Shown in pieces: positions 33,827 through 43,965 of a stretch of DNA of 64,000 nucleotides. The position numbers were made by a program, and so were the translations under genes. How positions within the stretch are numbered: the first letter of the stretch is position 1; every line of letters starts with the position of its first letter. A model generated the notes under the pieces. It ran no database searches. It was given only the letters and a program-made list of their open reading frames with translations, and was not told the DNA's origin. This DNA is from Virgibacillus litoralis (GTDB lineage: Bacteria > Bacillota > Bacilli > Bacillales > Amphibacillaceae), in the NCBI RefSeq assembly GCF_017873675.1, contig NZ_JAGGKK010000009.1, positions 62,001 to 126,000 on the forward strand. Reading direction: 5' to 3'.

Positions 33827-34957
33827 TTAAATAGCAGTTTTTTTACCTTGATCCACTTGTTTCTTCGCTCTAAAATAATTGCTATACTTGACCCTTGAAA
33901 ATAATAACCTTATTCCAAGAATAAATTTATTAAATAGTATAAAGAAATGATAAGAGGTAAATAACACCACAAGTGCAAATAAAAGATTAAATAAAATATT
34001 ACTTCTCAAGTAATCCAGTCCGACAAAATTAATAGATAAAACCAATACACTTATTACAAACAAATGAGCAACGTAAATTCCAACTGCATTTTTCCCCACT
34101 TTTGCTATCAATGTATATCGCCCTATCGATGTATTTTTCAATGCTATAAATAAAAGACATAATGTTAAGGGGGCAGTTGATAAGTAATAATCCCCAAAGG
34201 TCCGTTCACCGTCTAGCACAAATACAGTAATTAATCTCTCCACAACCTGAATTAATGAAAAAAACAGGATTAAGTAAATGAAGTATCTTGATTTAACTCC
34301 ACTGAGTTTCTGCATAATCCATTTATAATGAAAGGCAATGTAGCAGCCAAGTGTTGTATAAAATACCCCAAAACACAAGGCGTCTTTCGTTTGTATCGGT
34401 AAGTGAAATATACTGGAATATGTTTGCCCAAAGAGGCCAATTACATTTAAGATACCGCCCAAAATCAGCAGTAGACCTAGCTTTCGAATTCTGATAAATA
34501 CATATAAGATAACAATCGACCAAATTAACGCCGTCAAGTACCATAAATGATACGACGTCATCCCTTCTCCATAATAAAGGGCATCTATATTTACGAATGC
34601 TTTTATGTATTGATTCAATTCAGAGCTGACGTTTGATCCCATATAAATAGCTAGTACAGCTCGTAAGATAAGATCATAAATTAGATAAAATAAGTACCAA
34701 GTAAAAAACAATCCAATCAGCTTGAACATATAGCGACCAAAATAGGCTTTTGAGGTTAGGTTATTCATCACTTTTTGGCCAAAGAAGTATCCTGAAACAA
34801 TAAAAAAGAAGGGTATCACCCATCTTGGAAAAACACCTATTATAAAGGTTATATGTTCACTGCTCTGCCAATCGTAGCCATAAGTTACGGTATGTAAACA
34901 AACAACTAAAAATACCGCAAAACATTTTACAACATCTATTGTAGTGTTTCTTTCCAA
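33827..34957 (-). CDS. Acyltransferase-3 family membrane protein
   Basis: 376 aa with about ten membrane segments. The N-terminus TTIDVVKCFAVFLVVCLHTVTYG and RWVIPFFFIVSGYFFG fit the acyltransferase-3 family (the His is in LHT). The C-terminal tail is basic. Tandem with the similar gene at 32736, although the two are clearly diverged. Probable O-acyl decoration of the surface polysaccharide. Confidence 0.8.
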   Translation of the reverse strand: MERNTTIDVVKCFAVFLVVCLHTVTYGYDWQSSEHITFIIGVFPRWVIPFFFIVSGYFFGQKVMNNLTSKAYFGRYMFKLIGLFFTWYLFYLIYDLILRAVLAIYMGSNVSSELNQYIKAFVNIDALYYGEGMTSYHLWYLTALIWSIVILYVFIRIRKLGLLLILGGILNVIGLFGQTYSSIFHLPIQTKDALCFGVFYTTLGCYIAFHYKWIMQKLSGVKSRYFIYLILFFSLIQVVERLITVFVLDGERTFGDYYLSTAPLTLCLLFIALKNTSIGRYTLIAKVGKNAVGIYVAHLFVISVLVLSINFVGLDYLRSNILFNLLFALVVLFTSYHFFILFNKFILGIRLLFSRVKYSNYFRAKKQVDQGKKTAI

Positions 34958-34988
34958 GTATAGTTCCTCCCTTCACCGTTTCAAAACG

Positions 34989-36311
34989 CTATATTAATAC
35001 TGTCTCACCTATTACTGCCGGTCTTCCAACCGAATGGTATTCTATCCCTTTATCTTTAACCATATCTAGTGAAAAACAATTTCTTCCGTCAATAATAATA
35101 GGTTCAATCATTAATCTCCTAACATTGTTAAAGTCCATTTCTATTATTTCTCTCCACTCTGTTATGATAAGAGCTAGATTAACTTCGGTTAATGCCTCAC
35201 TTATCGAATTGGCAAATTGAACCTCATTAGAAAGTACATGTTTTGCATTTTCATTGGCAATTGGGTCATAAGCAATAACCTCAGAACCTTCCTGAAGAAG
35301 TCCAGTTGAAATAACAATAGATGCAGCTTCACGCATATCGTCTGTATTAGGCTTGAATGCCAATCCCAGTAAAGCAATGCGCTTACCTTCCAAACTACCT
35401 AAGCGTTGTCGTGCCTTATCTACTAACAGAGCTTGTTGATTATTGTTCACGTTAATTACAGCTTTCAACAGGTTAAAATCATGCTCTACTCCACCAGCGA
35501 TTTGAACCAACGCATTTGTATCTTTTGGAAAACAAGATCCTCCATAGCCTATTCCTGCATTCAAAAATTGATTTCCTACTCTTTTATCTTTCCCCATTCC
35601 TTTAGCAACATCATCAACGTTTGCCCCAAGTTTTTCACAAATAGTAGAAATTTCATTTATAAAACTAATTTTTGTTGCCAGAAATGCATTAGATGCGTAT
35701 TTAATCATTTCCGCACTCCGAATATCGGTTTTAAAAATCGGGACACCAAATGGTTTGTTAACCTGTTCGATTATTGATGCTGCTTTATCATTTTCTGCAC
35801 CAATTACAATACGATCGCCATTAAATGTGTCACTGATTGCTGAACCCTCTCGCAGGAATTCCGGATTTGATACGATGTCAAAGGATATATCTTTGGGGGT
35901 TTTGGCTTTAATTAACCCCCCAATATATTCATTTGTTCCCACTGGTACAGTACTTTTAGTGACTATAACTATATCTTTTGAGATATTCAATGCGATATCT
36001 TCAGCTACTATTTCAATGAAACTTAAATTAGCTGTACCATCTTTATTTTGTGGGGTCCCAACTGCAATATATACAATATCTGTATCTTTAAGACACTCTT
36101 TCAAACTACTTGTGAAACTAAGCCTATTTTCATCTATATTCTTTTGCATAAGTGATTCCAGGCCAGGTTCATGAATAGGAGAAAGACCCACCTTCAATTT
36201 AGCAATTTTATCCTTATTAACATCAACACATGTGACACAATGACCAATATCTGCTAGAGAAACGCCAGTAACTAAACCTACATATCCCGCTCCAACTACT
36301 GTTATATTCAA
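34989..36311 (-). CDS. ugd: UDP-glucose 6-dehydrogenase
   Basis: 440 aa. NAD-binding GAGYVGLVTG at the N-terminus, GTPQNKDGTANL, STVPVGT, NPEFLREGSAI, and catalytic Cys260 in YGGSCFPKD. It oxidises UDP-glucose (or a related UDP-sugar) twice to the uronic acid, implying an acidic sugar in the polysaccharide, as in teichuronic acid (TuaD). Start is TTG with GGGGGGGAG upstream. Length is the family norm. Confidence 0.93.
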   Translation of the reverse strand: MNITVVGAGYVGLVTGVSLADIGHCVTCVDVNKDKIAKLKVGLSPIHEPGLESLMQKNIDENRLSFTSSLKECLKDTDIVYIAVGTPQNKDGTANLSFIEIVAEDIALNISKDIVIVTKSTVPVGTNEYIGGLIKAKTPKDISFDIVSNPEFLREGSAISDTFNGDRIVIGAENDKAASIIEQVNKPFGVPIFKTDIRSAEMIKYASNAFLATKISFINEISTICEKLGANVDDVAKGMGKDKRVGNQFLNAGIGYGGSCFPKDTNALVQIAGGVEHDFNLLKAVINVNNNQQALLVDKARQRLGSLEGKRIALLGLAFKPNTDDMREAASIVISTGLLQEGSEVIAYDPIANENAKHVLSNEVQFANSISEALTEVNLALIITEWREIIEMDFNNVRRLMIEPIIIDGRNCFSLDMVKDKGIEYHSVGRPAVIGETVLI

Positions 36312-36342
36312 CTATTCTCCCCCCCTAAATTCATTCCAGTTT

Positions 36343-37497
36343 TCAACTATTAATTGGCAACTTTTCAATCGTCTCAAGCCATGCTGTTAAAGCTAAACTC
36401 TCCGGCAACTCAACATCATCGAACGTAATAATCTGTCCTTCTTCAACTGTTCGTTTCATGACTGCATTCACCAGCAAACCAATAGGAACGTGATTTGGAT
36501 TCGAAATCATTTTAACGGCTTCCCCTCTTACCTGAAAACTGCCGATTCCCTTTTCGATTTCCTCCCCAGGTTCAAGTGTTCTCTTTGCAATAGCTGCGAC
36601 TCCAATAGAAGGATTTTCTCCATTGTTCAAGAGAACACCACCCCCATTAATAACCCTTTTGATTGTTTTCACAACTTCCAGGTGGCAAAGATGAAAGTTT
36701 TGCAGAATTGTATAATATGGTCCTTCTCCCATCTTAAAATAACGAAGTGCATCTTTTTGACGGCTGTCGTGTTCTGCTGTGATAAATACACCCGGAGGAG
36801 CTTTAGGTGCTAACACAAATTCAGAGATAGGATACCCTAACTGTTTAGCCTCTTCAGCTAATTCGGCACCTATTTCGTTTAAGTCATTTGAACTGGGTGC
36901 CAAAAGACCATCAACAGCAATGCCAGCGCCAAGTCCGTTAGCAACTAATGCCTGTTCAACTTGAACCTTTGTGCCATCCGTAAACGATATGGTCATGTCA
37001 AGACGAACACCATTCTTTTTCGAGAAATACTCCATATCCTCAAGTATTGGATCTAGTTTTAGAAACCCTTTAATATTTCCATATACTAATGGTTTGAATC
37101 CCATTCCTACTACATTCTCATGTAATGATGCCAGGCATCCTGGTTGATCTCCCTCTGCTTCAGTAATGAATCCTCTCTTTGCAAAATATGAACCAGTTGT
37201 CACTTGAAGTTCAGCATTCATTGTTATAACAGGTAAGGAAGCTTTAATTGCCTGATCAATAACTTCAGTTCCATAAATAACATCACCACTGCATTCGACT
37301 ACTACGTCACAATTTCCAATGAATTCTTCTACGGAATTTGTAAGAGTTTCTTGAAAGGGATAAGCATTCATAGTAGTAATTTCACGACGAGTGAGAACTT
37401 TTGCTAAGCTTAATTCAGACTGTTTTTCAACCTCCAACGCTATTCCTTTACCAATCAACCCTGTTCCAGCAATACCAACTCGCGTTATTTTATCCAT
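36343..37497 (-). CDS. NAD(P)-binding oxidoreductase with C-terminal SAF domain
   Basis: 384 aa. N-terminal Rossmann domain VGIAGTGLIGKGIALEVE, a homoserine-dehydrogenase-like middle with VVECSGDVIYGTEV and PVITMNAELQ, and a C-terminal SAF-like part (AKRTLEPGEEIEKGIGSFQVRGEAV ... VKRTVEEGQIITFDDVELP). Similar proteins occur in polysaccharide and secondary-metabolite loci, but their reaction is not known to me. It sits in a run with an SDR, LhgO-like oxidase and RfbC, so it likely helps make an unusual sugar or acid substituent. ATG with AGGAGG upstream. Confidence 0.75.
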   Translation of the reverse strand: MDKITRVGIAGTGLIGKGIALEVEKQSELSLAKVLTRREITTMNAYPFQETLTNSVEEFIGNCDVVVECSGDVIYGTEVIDQAIKASLPVITMNAELQVTTGSYFAKRGFITEAEGDQPGCLASLHENVVGMGFKPLVYGNIKGFLKLDPILEDMEYFSKKNGVRLDMTISFTDGTKVQVEQALVANGLGAGIAVDGLLAPSSNDLNEIGAELAEEAKQLGYPISEFVLAPKAPPGVFITAEHDSRQKDALRYFKMGEGPYYTILQNFHLCHLEVVKTIKRVINGGGVLLNNGENPSIGVAAIAKRTLEPGEEIEKGIGSFQVRGEAVKMISNPNHVPIGLLVNAVMKRTVEEGQIITFDDVELPESLALTAWLETIEKLPINS

Positions 37498-37546
37498 TAA
37501 TTAGCCTCCTAATAAAAGTGCCTTTCTCAATAAAGAACAAACAGGA

Positions 37547-38623
37547 TTAAAAAAATACTCCCTTGCTTCGGTGAGCTAAACTAAGTTCTTCATTTTTTGG
37601 TATTTCTAAAATGCCTCCATACATACCAACTTGCTTCATTATCTCCTGCCATTTAATTAGTTCCTTATACCAATCTAGCGTTATCGTCTGCTCCGTCTTT
37701 TCAAGTGTTCCAGCTTCCAACTTCTGATAAATTTGAAGTGCCCCATCTGCCGCTGTATGATTAGCCTCCCAATTCAAAGCGTTCTCGATCTTCTCAAAAT
37801 TAACGCGATAAGAGCGCTGGTCTGGTTCGCCATACCACTCAATCTTCACGTCAATTGGCAATGAAGCGGCAATTTCCTCCGCTAGCGGCCCTAATTGGTA
37901 ATTATTTCGCTTAGATCCTATATTAAAAATCTCACCATTAACGATATGAGCATCTGCTTCTAACAACAGGCACATTACATCTGTCGTATCTTCCACATGT
38001 ACCATTGGTCTCCATTGTGACCCATCCCGCATTAAAGGAATAATCCCATTTTCCCATGCACCATAAGTCATCCCATTTACTGCTAGATCGAACCTCATTC
38101 TTGGTGAGTAACCATATACAGTTGCTTGCCGCATCACAGCCACTGTAAAATTATCATCAGCTAATGGAAGGACCCCATTCTCAGCCTTTTCATTTGCTTT
38201 TGCATAGACTGTTAATGGATTTGTTTCAGCATACTCATCGACAATTGTATCCTTATCCTGGAACCCATAAATGCTGCAGGAAGAAGGCAATATGTATCGT
38301 TCTACGCCCATCTTTTTTGCAAGCATAGCTGTGTTCACTCTTGCTGCATAATTCACATCATACGTAACTTCTTTAAATAACTCCCCACTTGGATCATTTG
38401 AAATAGCTACTAAATCAATAACTGCATCAATATCTAAGAAATGCTCTTCTTTTAACCGCCGGCAATCCTCATGAATAATCGTTAAGTTGGAATGAGGTTG
38501 CAGTTTGTCGACTCCAAAAAAGAATCGGTCAATTACCGTAACTGTGTAATTATTTTCTAATAACTTCGGTACTAAAATACTTCCAATATATCCACCTGCA
38601 CCTGTTACGAGCACATTTTTCAA
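37547..38623 (-). CDS. NAD-dependent epimerase/dehydratase (extended SDR), altered catalytic motif
   Basis: 358 aa. VTGAGGYIGS binds NAD, LPSSCSIYG holds the Ser, and the catalytic Tyr is Tyr140. The Lys expected at +4 of YxxxK is Asn144 (YAKANEKAE), although the Glu at +8 is kept; a Lys lies at +2 and +6. It may have shifted chemistry. A nucleotide-sugar substrate is likely. Start TTG with GGAGGAAG upstream. Next to the SAF oxidoreductase and LhgO-like oxidase. Confidence 0.82.
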   Translation of the reverse strand: MKNVLVTGAGGYIGSILVPKLLENNYTVTVIDRFFFGVDKLQPHSNLTIIHEDCRRLKEEHFLDIDAVIDLVAISNDPSGELFKEVTYDVNYAARVNTAMLAKKMGVERYILPSSCSIYGFQDKDTIVDEYAETNPLTVYAKANEKAENGVLPLADDNFTVAVMRQATVYGYSPRMRFDLAVNGMTYGAWENGIIPLMRDGSQWRPMVHVEDTTDVMCLLLEADAHIVNGEIFNIGSKRNNYQLGPLAEEIAASLPIDVKIEWYGEPDQRSYRVNFEKIENALNWEANHTAADGALQIYQKLEAGTLEKTEQTITLDWYKELIKWQEIMKQVGMYGGILEIPKNEELSLAHRSKGVFF

Positions 38624-38636
38624 TTTTTCTTCCTCC

Positions 38637-39863
38637 TTACGAGATTTTATCCTTCTCTAATTTTTTCCCCTGTTTTTTAACTATTCCATCTACCACATAT
38701 CGTGAAAATGGGAATGCACAGGTAAAACCTGGTGACACTGCATTTAGTATATGGAAGGAATGCTTATCACCTTCAACAACAAAATCCTGTACGAGCTCTA
38801 ATGTCTCCTTGTTCAATAGTTGAGCACGAATTCCGGGTCTTATGAATTCGCCAAAGTTTTTAGGATTTAAATCCTTAACCATCTTTAAGGATAAATTTAC
38901 AAAATAAGCTTTCTTATACTTTTTCATTTCTTCAAATGCCAGTGATCGGAAGTTAAACGAATTGGTTAAAAACAACTTTGCTTCATAAAATAATATGCTG
39001 AAAAACTCGTTAAACTTGAAATTCTGAAGTCCACTGTAGTTCTCCCGCCATAAAGCAGGGATAGCTGTTGGCCCGATTTTTATTGAGTCATTAACTGTCT
39101 TCGTATAATGTACACCTAAAAAAGGATTAGCTAAGTTCGGAACCGGATATACATTTGTCTTCACATCCGATTTATTCTTGGCATACGTAAGATAGATTCC
39201 TTTAAACGGAATAATTGTATACTTCTCACCAAACTGATAATCCTTAGCAATTTTATCTGCATATAACCCAGCTGCATTTATAAAATAATCACACGTGAAG
39301 GTTCCATTATTTGTTCGAATTTCTTTATTTAATTTCCCCTTATATTGGGTATTGCACCTGATTTCCACGCCCTTTTTTATGACTTCAGCTTTAACTGTCT
39401 GACATACCTCAACTGGATCTACAGAAGAGGTTGTTGGAGAATAAAGAGCCAACTTACAGGTCTTTACATTAGGATCAATCAAATGTGCTTCCTGTTCTTT
39501 GAGCCACTGAAGTTTAACGCCGTTTTTCTCTGCTCGCTTTTTTAATTCTTTTAATCCCTGTAACTCTTCCTCATTTGTGGCTACCACAAGCTTTCCACAC
39601 TTATTTATCTTCAGACCATGTTCATCACAATACGCCGTCAATTCCTGGTTGCCTTCTCTCGTAAACTTTGCTTTCAAGCTATTAGCAGTATAATAGAATC
39701 CAGCATGTAACACACCACTATTCCTGCCGCTGGAATGATGAGCTACATCGGACTCCTTCTCTAAGATACAAACAGACTCATCCGGAAATCTATTCTTTAA
39801 TTCCCTTGCAATGGACAATCCTATGATGCCGCCCCCAACAATCAGGTAATCATAAGACTCCAT
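38637..39863 (-). CDS. lhgO: LhgO-like FAD-dependent 2-hydroxyacid oxidase
   Basis: 408 aa from the ATG at 39863. FAD motif YLIVGGGIIGLSIAREL, then SGRNSGVLHAGFYY with the active-site His, and a C-terminal GPTAIPA plus HILNAVSPGFTCAF as in L-2-hydroxyglutarate oxidases (DAO superfamily). In E. coli this enzyme oxidises L-2-hydroxyglutarate. In a polysaccharide locus it more likely acts on a sugar-derived 2-hydroxy acid. It overlaps rfbC by 14 nt, so it belongs to the operon. Confidence 0.82.
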   Translation of the reverse strand: MESYDYLIVGGGIIGLSIARELKNRFPDESVCILEKESDVAHHSSGRNSGVLHAGFYYTANSLKAKFTREGNQELTAYCDEHGLKINKCGKLVVATNEEELQGLKELKKRAEKNGVKLQWLKEQEAHLIDPNVKTCKLALYSPTTSSVDPVEVCQTVKAEVIKKGVEIRCNTQYKGKLNKEIRTNNGTFTCDYFINAAGLYADKIAKDYQFGEKYTIIPFKGIYLTYAKNKSDVKTNVYPVPNLANPFLGVHYTKTVNDSIKIGPTAIPALWRENYSGLQNFKFNEFFSILFYEAKLFLTNSFNFRSLAFEEMKKYKKAYFVNLSLKMVKDLNPKNFGEFIRPGIRAQLLNKETLELVQDFVVEGDKHSFHILNAVSPGFTCAFPFSRYVVDGIVKKQGKKLEKDKIS

Positions 39864-40434
39864 GATCAGCACTCTCTTTAGCCTGATATTGGGAGTTAAT
39901 CTCCGCATCCTTTAACAACGGCTGCTTAGCATCTTTTTCGGATAATATTGGGTTAGAAGCAGGCCAGTCAATTCCAAGTGCAGGGTCATTCCAAAGTATG
40001 CCCTTATCATTCTCTGCCGAGTAATAGTCATCTACCTTATACTGAACATGTGTGTTTTCCTTCAATGTACAAAATCCATGAGCAAATCCTTTTGGAACGA
40101 CAAGCATCCGATGGTTTTCCTCACTCAACATAATCCCGACCCACTGACCAAATGTTGGGGAACCTTGACGAATATCTACTGCTACATCATAAATTGCTCC
40201 AGTAATCACCCTGACTAGTTTTGTCTGAGCCATTGGATTTAACTGATAATGAAGCCCTCGAATAACATCCTTTTCTATTGAAAGCGAGTGATTATCCTGA
40301 ATAAAATCAAAATTCAAACCATGCTCCTTAAACCTGTCAAGATTATAACTTTCCATAAAAAAACCCCGATTGTCCTGAAAAACAACGGGCTCAATAATTT
40401 TCACACCATGAAGTTTTGTATCAATTACATTCAT
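39850..40434 (-). CDS. rfbC: dTDP-4-dehydrorhamnose 3,5-epimerase
   Basis: 194 aa from the ATG at 40434 (AAGGATGAGGG upstream). Cupin-fold RmlC: NHSLSIEKDVIRGLHYQLNP with the catalytic His, KLVRVITGAIYDVAVDIRQGSPTFG, then PKGFAHGF. Length is normal. RmlC epimerises C3 and C5 of the 4-keto sugar. RfbA is at 42905, but RfbB and RfbD are not in the window, so they are elsewhere, replaced by the SDR at 37547, or absent. Confidence 0.92.
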   Translation of the reverse strand: MNVIDTKLHGVKIIEPVVFQDNRGFFMESYNLDRFKEHGLNFDFIQDNHSLSIEKDVIRGLHYQLNPMAQTKLVRVITGAIYDVAVDIRQGSPTFGQWVGIMLSEENHRMLVVPKGFAHGFCTLKENTHVQYKVDDYYSAENDKGILWNDPALGIDWPASNPILSEKDAKQPLLKDAEINSQYQAKESADHGVL

Positions 40435-40504
40435 TAATCCCTCATCCTTTCTATTAGTTATCAGGGGAGATAGCATATAAGATCAACAATATTAAATCAA
40501 CTTA

Positions 40505-41167
40505 TTAACCTTCAATTGTTGTTGTTTTAGATTGAAAATAAACTAATCGCTGAAGAACAGACTCATCCACTCTTTTATAAAAATAGTCAATATTATTTTT
40601 TATATCTTCTTTATCCAATTTACTAAAATCAAATTCTAATAATTTGTTTATAGTCTCTTCATCAAATCTATACCCGATAATTTTGGCTGGATTACCTGCA
40701 ATAATTGCATATGGGGGAACATTTTTAGCTACAACTGCATGAGCCCCTACGATAGCTCCCTGACCTATTTCCACCCCAGACAGAATCACAGCATTAAGCC
40801 CAATCCAAACATCATCTCCAACAGTTATTTTTCCTTTGGAATAACTTTCTGTAACACTCCAATCATTTAACACTCTATTTTTAAATGGATATGTTGAAAA
40901 ATGATTAAAGTAATGGTTTCCTCCAAGGACAAACGTAACATTACGAGCAATAGATACGTAGTTCCCTATGGATAAGGCCTCGCCTTCTACATTCCATCTC
41001 TCAACTTTCAATGGACCGTATGTCATTTTGCCTATATCTATTCCATGAAGTGAAAAGGTTCCAACAGGATACATTAAATTATGACGGTTTTTCTCTCGGA
41101 ACATTTTATAGAACTTTCTGTTTTTATATTTCTTTAAGAATGGATTTAAAATTTTATTAAGTATCAT
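40505..41167 (-). CDS. Hexapeptide-repeat O-acetyltransferase (CatB/XAT-like)
   Basis: 220 aa left-handed beta-helix acetyltransferase. Hexapeptide repeats such as IGNYVSIARNVTFVLGG, ITVGDDVWIGLNAVILSGVEIGQGAIVGAHAVVAKNV, and the GNHYFNHFSTYPF loop carrying the catalytic His characteristic of xenobiotic-acetyltransferase relatives. Most likely acetylates a sugar or a capsule precursor in the cytoplasm. ATG at 41167. Confidence 0.85.
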   Translation of the reverse strand: MILNKILNPFLKKYKNRKFYKMFREKNRHNLMYPVGTFSLHGIDIGKMTYGPLKVERWNVEGEALSIGNYVSIARNVTFVLGGNHYFNHFSTYPFKNRVLNDWSVTESYSKGKITVGDDVWIGLNAVILSGVEIGQGAIVGAHAVVAKNVPPYAIIAGNPAKIIGYRFDEETINKLLEFDFSKLDKEDIKNNIDYFYKRVDESVLQRLVYFQSKTTTIEG

Positions 41168-41221
41168 ATGATTAACCCCATTTTTTATTTATATTTACAG
41201 AAGAAAGACAAAAATAATGAA

Positions 41222-42412
41222 TTATACAGAAATTATAGATGACCTTTTCATGTTTATTTGTAATTGTTCTATATTTTCAACAGCCGGTAATAAATAGCTC
41301 GTATAGTTGTCGTTAAACTCTTCTTTACTTAATTCGAGGAACCAGATTATTATTAAAGAGTAAAGGAAGAATACTCTTCCTATGTCATCAAGATGGGGAC
41401 TATTGGCTAAATATAAATCATCGACCACATCAAAAGGTTTTCTTAACTTACCTAGAAACCATGCAATATCTAACCAACTTGGACCCACACTCAATTGTCC
41501 CCAATCAATAAGGTATAGTGAACCACTTTTCTTTTCTATCAGCATGTTTTCTTTATTAAGATCACTATGCCTTAGAGAATAATGATTATTAGGTTTTATT
41601 GTTTTGGACATTTGATTATCAACAATGCATTTTTCTACTCTTTTCATTAAATTAATACATGTCTTAGAATAATTTTCCATTTGCATCCTTTTAAATATTG
41701 CAATAAAAATTTTTTTATGTACTTCCTCTTGATGACTTAGTGACAGTAAACTGAAAGCATTTCCCATAAATTTGTACTTATGCCTCCAGTTAATGTTAAT
41801 CTTAGGATTAGCGTTGACGCTCTTTTGCATTAATCCATCTTTAATCAATTGCTCCAATTTAATAGATGAAATCACTTCACTTGCTTTTATTACTTTTTGG
41901 ACTTCATCTACATCGAAACTAGGTTCGTCACCTATGATTTTCTCCATAGTAATTAGGCATAAGTTAGATTCTTTATATTCTAGTAGATTAACAAGTTTAG
42001 GAGTTATCTCTCTAATTGGCTTATAATTCCGATACACTTTAGTATAAAAAAACAATTCATTTTCCCCTATTGTCCTTGTTAAAATTTTTGTTAAATATTT
42101 AAATTCTCTTTCTCCATTGATTTCAGTATGATCCATCAAGCCAAGGTTAGACCCACCACCCAAATATTTATAATCAGACGTAATTTTACTATTACCATTT
42201 AGCGCAATTCCCGTCCCTATCTCTTTTTTCAATTGATTAATATCTTCAAATTCTTCTTCAACAGTTTTTTGCAGTTTAGCTGTTATATTTTCAATTTTGG
42301 GCGAGTCTTTATATTTAGCTGCTTGCTTTCTATAATAAAAAAGCTTAACTCTATGGTATAAGCTTTTTATTTTATACTTTCCAACGCGCTTAGATTCATT
42401 TTTACTTAACAT
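41222..42412 (-). CDS. APH-fold (choline/aminoglycoside kinase-like) phosphotransferase
   Basis: 396 aa from the ATG at 42412 (GGGGGA upstream). Catalytic loop LRHSDLNKENML (HxDxxxxN with Ser) and metal loop LIDWGQLSVGPSWLDIAWFLG in the C-terminal third are diagnostic of the APH/choline-kinase fold. Inside a surface-polysaccharide locus it more probably phosphorylates a sugar or small polyol than an antibiotic. A second APH-fold gene is at 43966. Substrate unknown. Confidence 0.78.
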   Translation of the reverse strand: MLSKNESKRVGKYKIKSLYHRVKLFYYRKQAAKYKDSPKIENITAKLQKTVEEEFEDINQLKKEIGTGIALNGNSKITSDYKYLGGGSNLGLMDHTEINGEREFKYLTKILTRTIGENELFFYTKVYRNYKPIREITPKLVNLLEYKESNLCLITMEKIIGDEPSFDVDEVQKVIKASEVISSIKLEQLIKDGLMQKSVNANPKININWRHKYKFMGNAFSLLSLSHQEEVHKKIFIAIFKRMQMENYSKTCINLMKRVEKCIVDNQMSKTIKPNNHYSLRHSDLNKENMLIEKKSGSLYLIDWGQLSVGPSWLDIAWFLGKLRKPFDVVDDLYLANSPHLDDIGRVFFLYSLIIIWFLELSKEEFNDNYTSYLLPAVENIEQLQINMKRSSIISV

Positions 42413-42478
42413 AAATTCCCCCACTTTTACTCTTAGAGTTAAAGAATCAGTTTAATTAAAATTACTGAATTACTACTT

Positions 42479-42690
42479 TTAATTGATTTTGTAATAAATC
42501 TCTGAAAATACTTCATTAGCCAACTGTGAATTGCCACCTTTTTGAACCACTTTCCTTCTCTTAGTACCACTACTAATCAGCATTACTAATAGATAAGCGA
42601 TGAATAATAATGACTGTCATCTTACCTATTTAGTTGTTCCACTACTTCTAGAAGTTTGGCTAAATTATTTGCATTAGCAGATCATCCAAA
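42479..42690 (-). pseudogene. Remnant of an ABC-exporter ATPase C-terminus
   Basis: No open frame, but reading across frames on the minus strand gives LAKLLEVVEQLNR, KMTVIIIHRLSI, SNAD, then VVVLREGKVVQKGGNSQLANE and VFSEIYYKIN. This is the D-loop to C-terminus of an ABC exporter (compare KMTIIVIAHRLSTIRNAD and VVVLNEGEVIQKGG in the lasso exporter). Several frameshifts and deletions make it a decayed gene end. From 42691 to 42904 I see no further coding sign. Confidence 0.75.
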
Positions 42691-42904
42691 AACTATTGGT
42701 TAAATCCTTGAGATGGCCAGGTGTACTATGCTTCTGCGATGTCGCATATTGCTTAGGTAATAACCCAACAAGTTGTTCTGTGTTTCTGGTTTACAGAATA
42801 TTTTATGCCTTGAATGACCTCCTAATCGGCTGAGAGTAAATGGTAATTCTGAATATAATCAACGAGATTAACAATTTTTAAACTACTTACCACTCCATTG
42901 GAAT

Positions 42905-43810
42905 TTATTTAACAAAATGTAATCCTTCACCCTCTTTATTCCCGTTCAACTCAGCTAGCCGAATTAAATATTTGCCATAATCACTTTTCTTTAAAGGCTC
43001 CGCCAGTTGCATTAATTCAGCCTCAGAAATATACCCTTTATTAAATGCAATTTCCTCTAAACAAGCCACTTTCAGTCGAGTTCGTTTTTCAATAATCTCT
43101 ATAAACTGCGACGCTTCCAGCAATGACTCATGTGTTCCTGTATCCAGCCAGCCAAAGCCGCGTCCAATTAACTCCACCTGTAACTGATCTCTTTTGACAT
43201 AAGCATTAAGGATATCGGTTATTTCTAATTCCCCTCTGAAAGACGGTTCTACAGCCTTGGCAATATCAACTACCTGCTTATCAAAGAAATATAACCCTGT
43301 AATAGCGAAATTCGATTTAGGGTGTTTTGGCTTTTCTTCTATGGACAGTACTTTTCGATTCGCATCAAACTCAACAACCCCAAATCTTTCCGGATCATTA
43401 ACGTTATATCCAAAAATCGTCGCACCATTTAGCTGTTTTCTAACCCTTTCTAGCTGAGAAATGAACTCATGACCGTAAAAAATGTTGTCCCCCAAAATAA
43501 GGGAGACATCATCATTTCCAATAAAGTCCTCTCCAACAATAAACGCTTCCGCCAACCCATTTGGTTTTTCCTGAATGGCATACGATAAATTTATACCCAG
43601 CTCCTCACCCTTCCCCAACAACTGCTCAAACCTAGGAGCATCTTTTGGAGTGGAGATTATTAGAATCTCCTTTATTCCTGCCAGCATCAGAACGGAAAGC
43701 GGATAATAGATCATTGGTTTGTCATACACTGGTAATAGTTGTTTGGATATTGATTTTGTTAATGGATATAGTCGTGTTCCGCTTCCGCCTGCTAGAATGA
43801 TTCCTTTCAT
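42905..43810 (-). CDS. rfbA: Glucose-1-phosphate thymidylyltransferase
   Basis: 301 aa. N-terminal [14 protein letters not shown] signature for nucleotide binding, [40 protein letters not shown]. It makes dTDP-glucose (or UDP-sugar) for the locus. The ATG has GGAGG upstream. It sits apart from rfbC (40-kb region) with a pseudogene and APH gene in between, so the usual rfbACBD block is broken up. Confidence 0.93.
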   Translation of the reverse strand: MKGIILAGGSGTRLYPLTKSISKQLLPVYDKPMIYYPLSVLMLAGIKEILIISTPKDAPRFEQLLGKGEELGINLSYAIQEKPNGLAEAFIVGEDFIGNDDVSLILGDNIFYGHEFISQLERVRKQLNGATIFGYNVNDPERFGVVEFDANRKVLSIEEKPKHPKSNFAITGLYFFDKQVVDIAKAVEPSFRGELEITDILNAYVKRDQLQVELIGRGFGWLDTGTHESLLEASQFIEIIEKRTRLKVACLEEIAFNKGYISEAELMQLAEPLKKSDYGKYLIRLAELNGNKEGEGLHFVK

Positions 43811-43965
43811 AATAGAACCTCCTTTTTATAATTGATTTATAAACACACCATGGTGCTAGATTACTGTTTAATATCCTTGATTATTTCAATAACAAAGGAA
43901 TCTCAATAAAAACATCACTTCTTCAATAAGTTTTATCTCCAGGTTAAAACAAAACCTCCCCAAAC

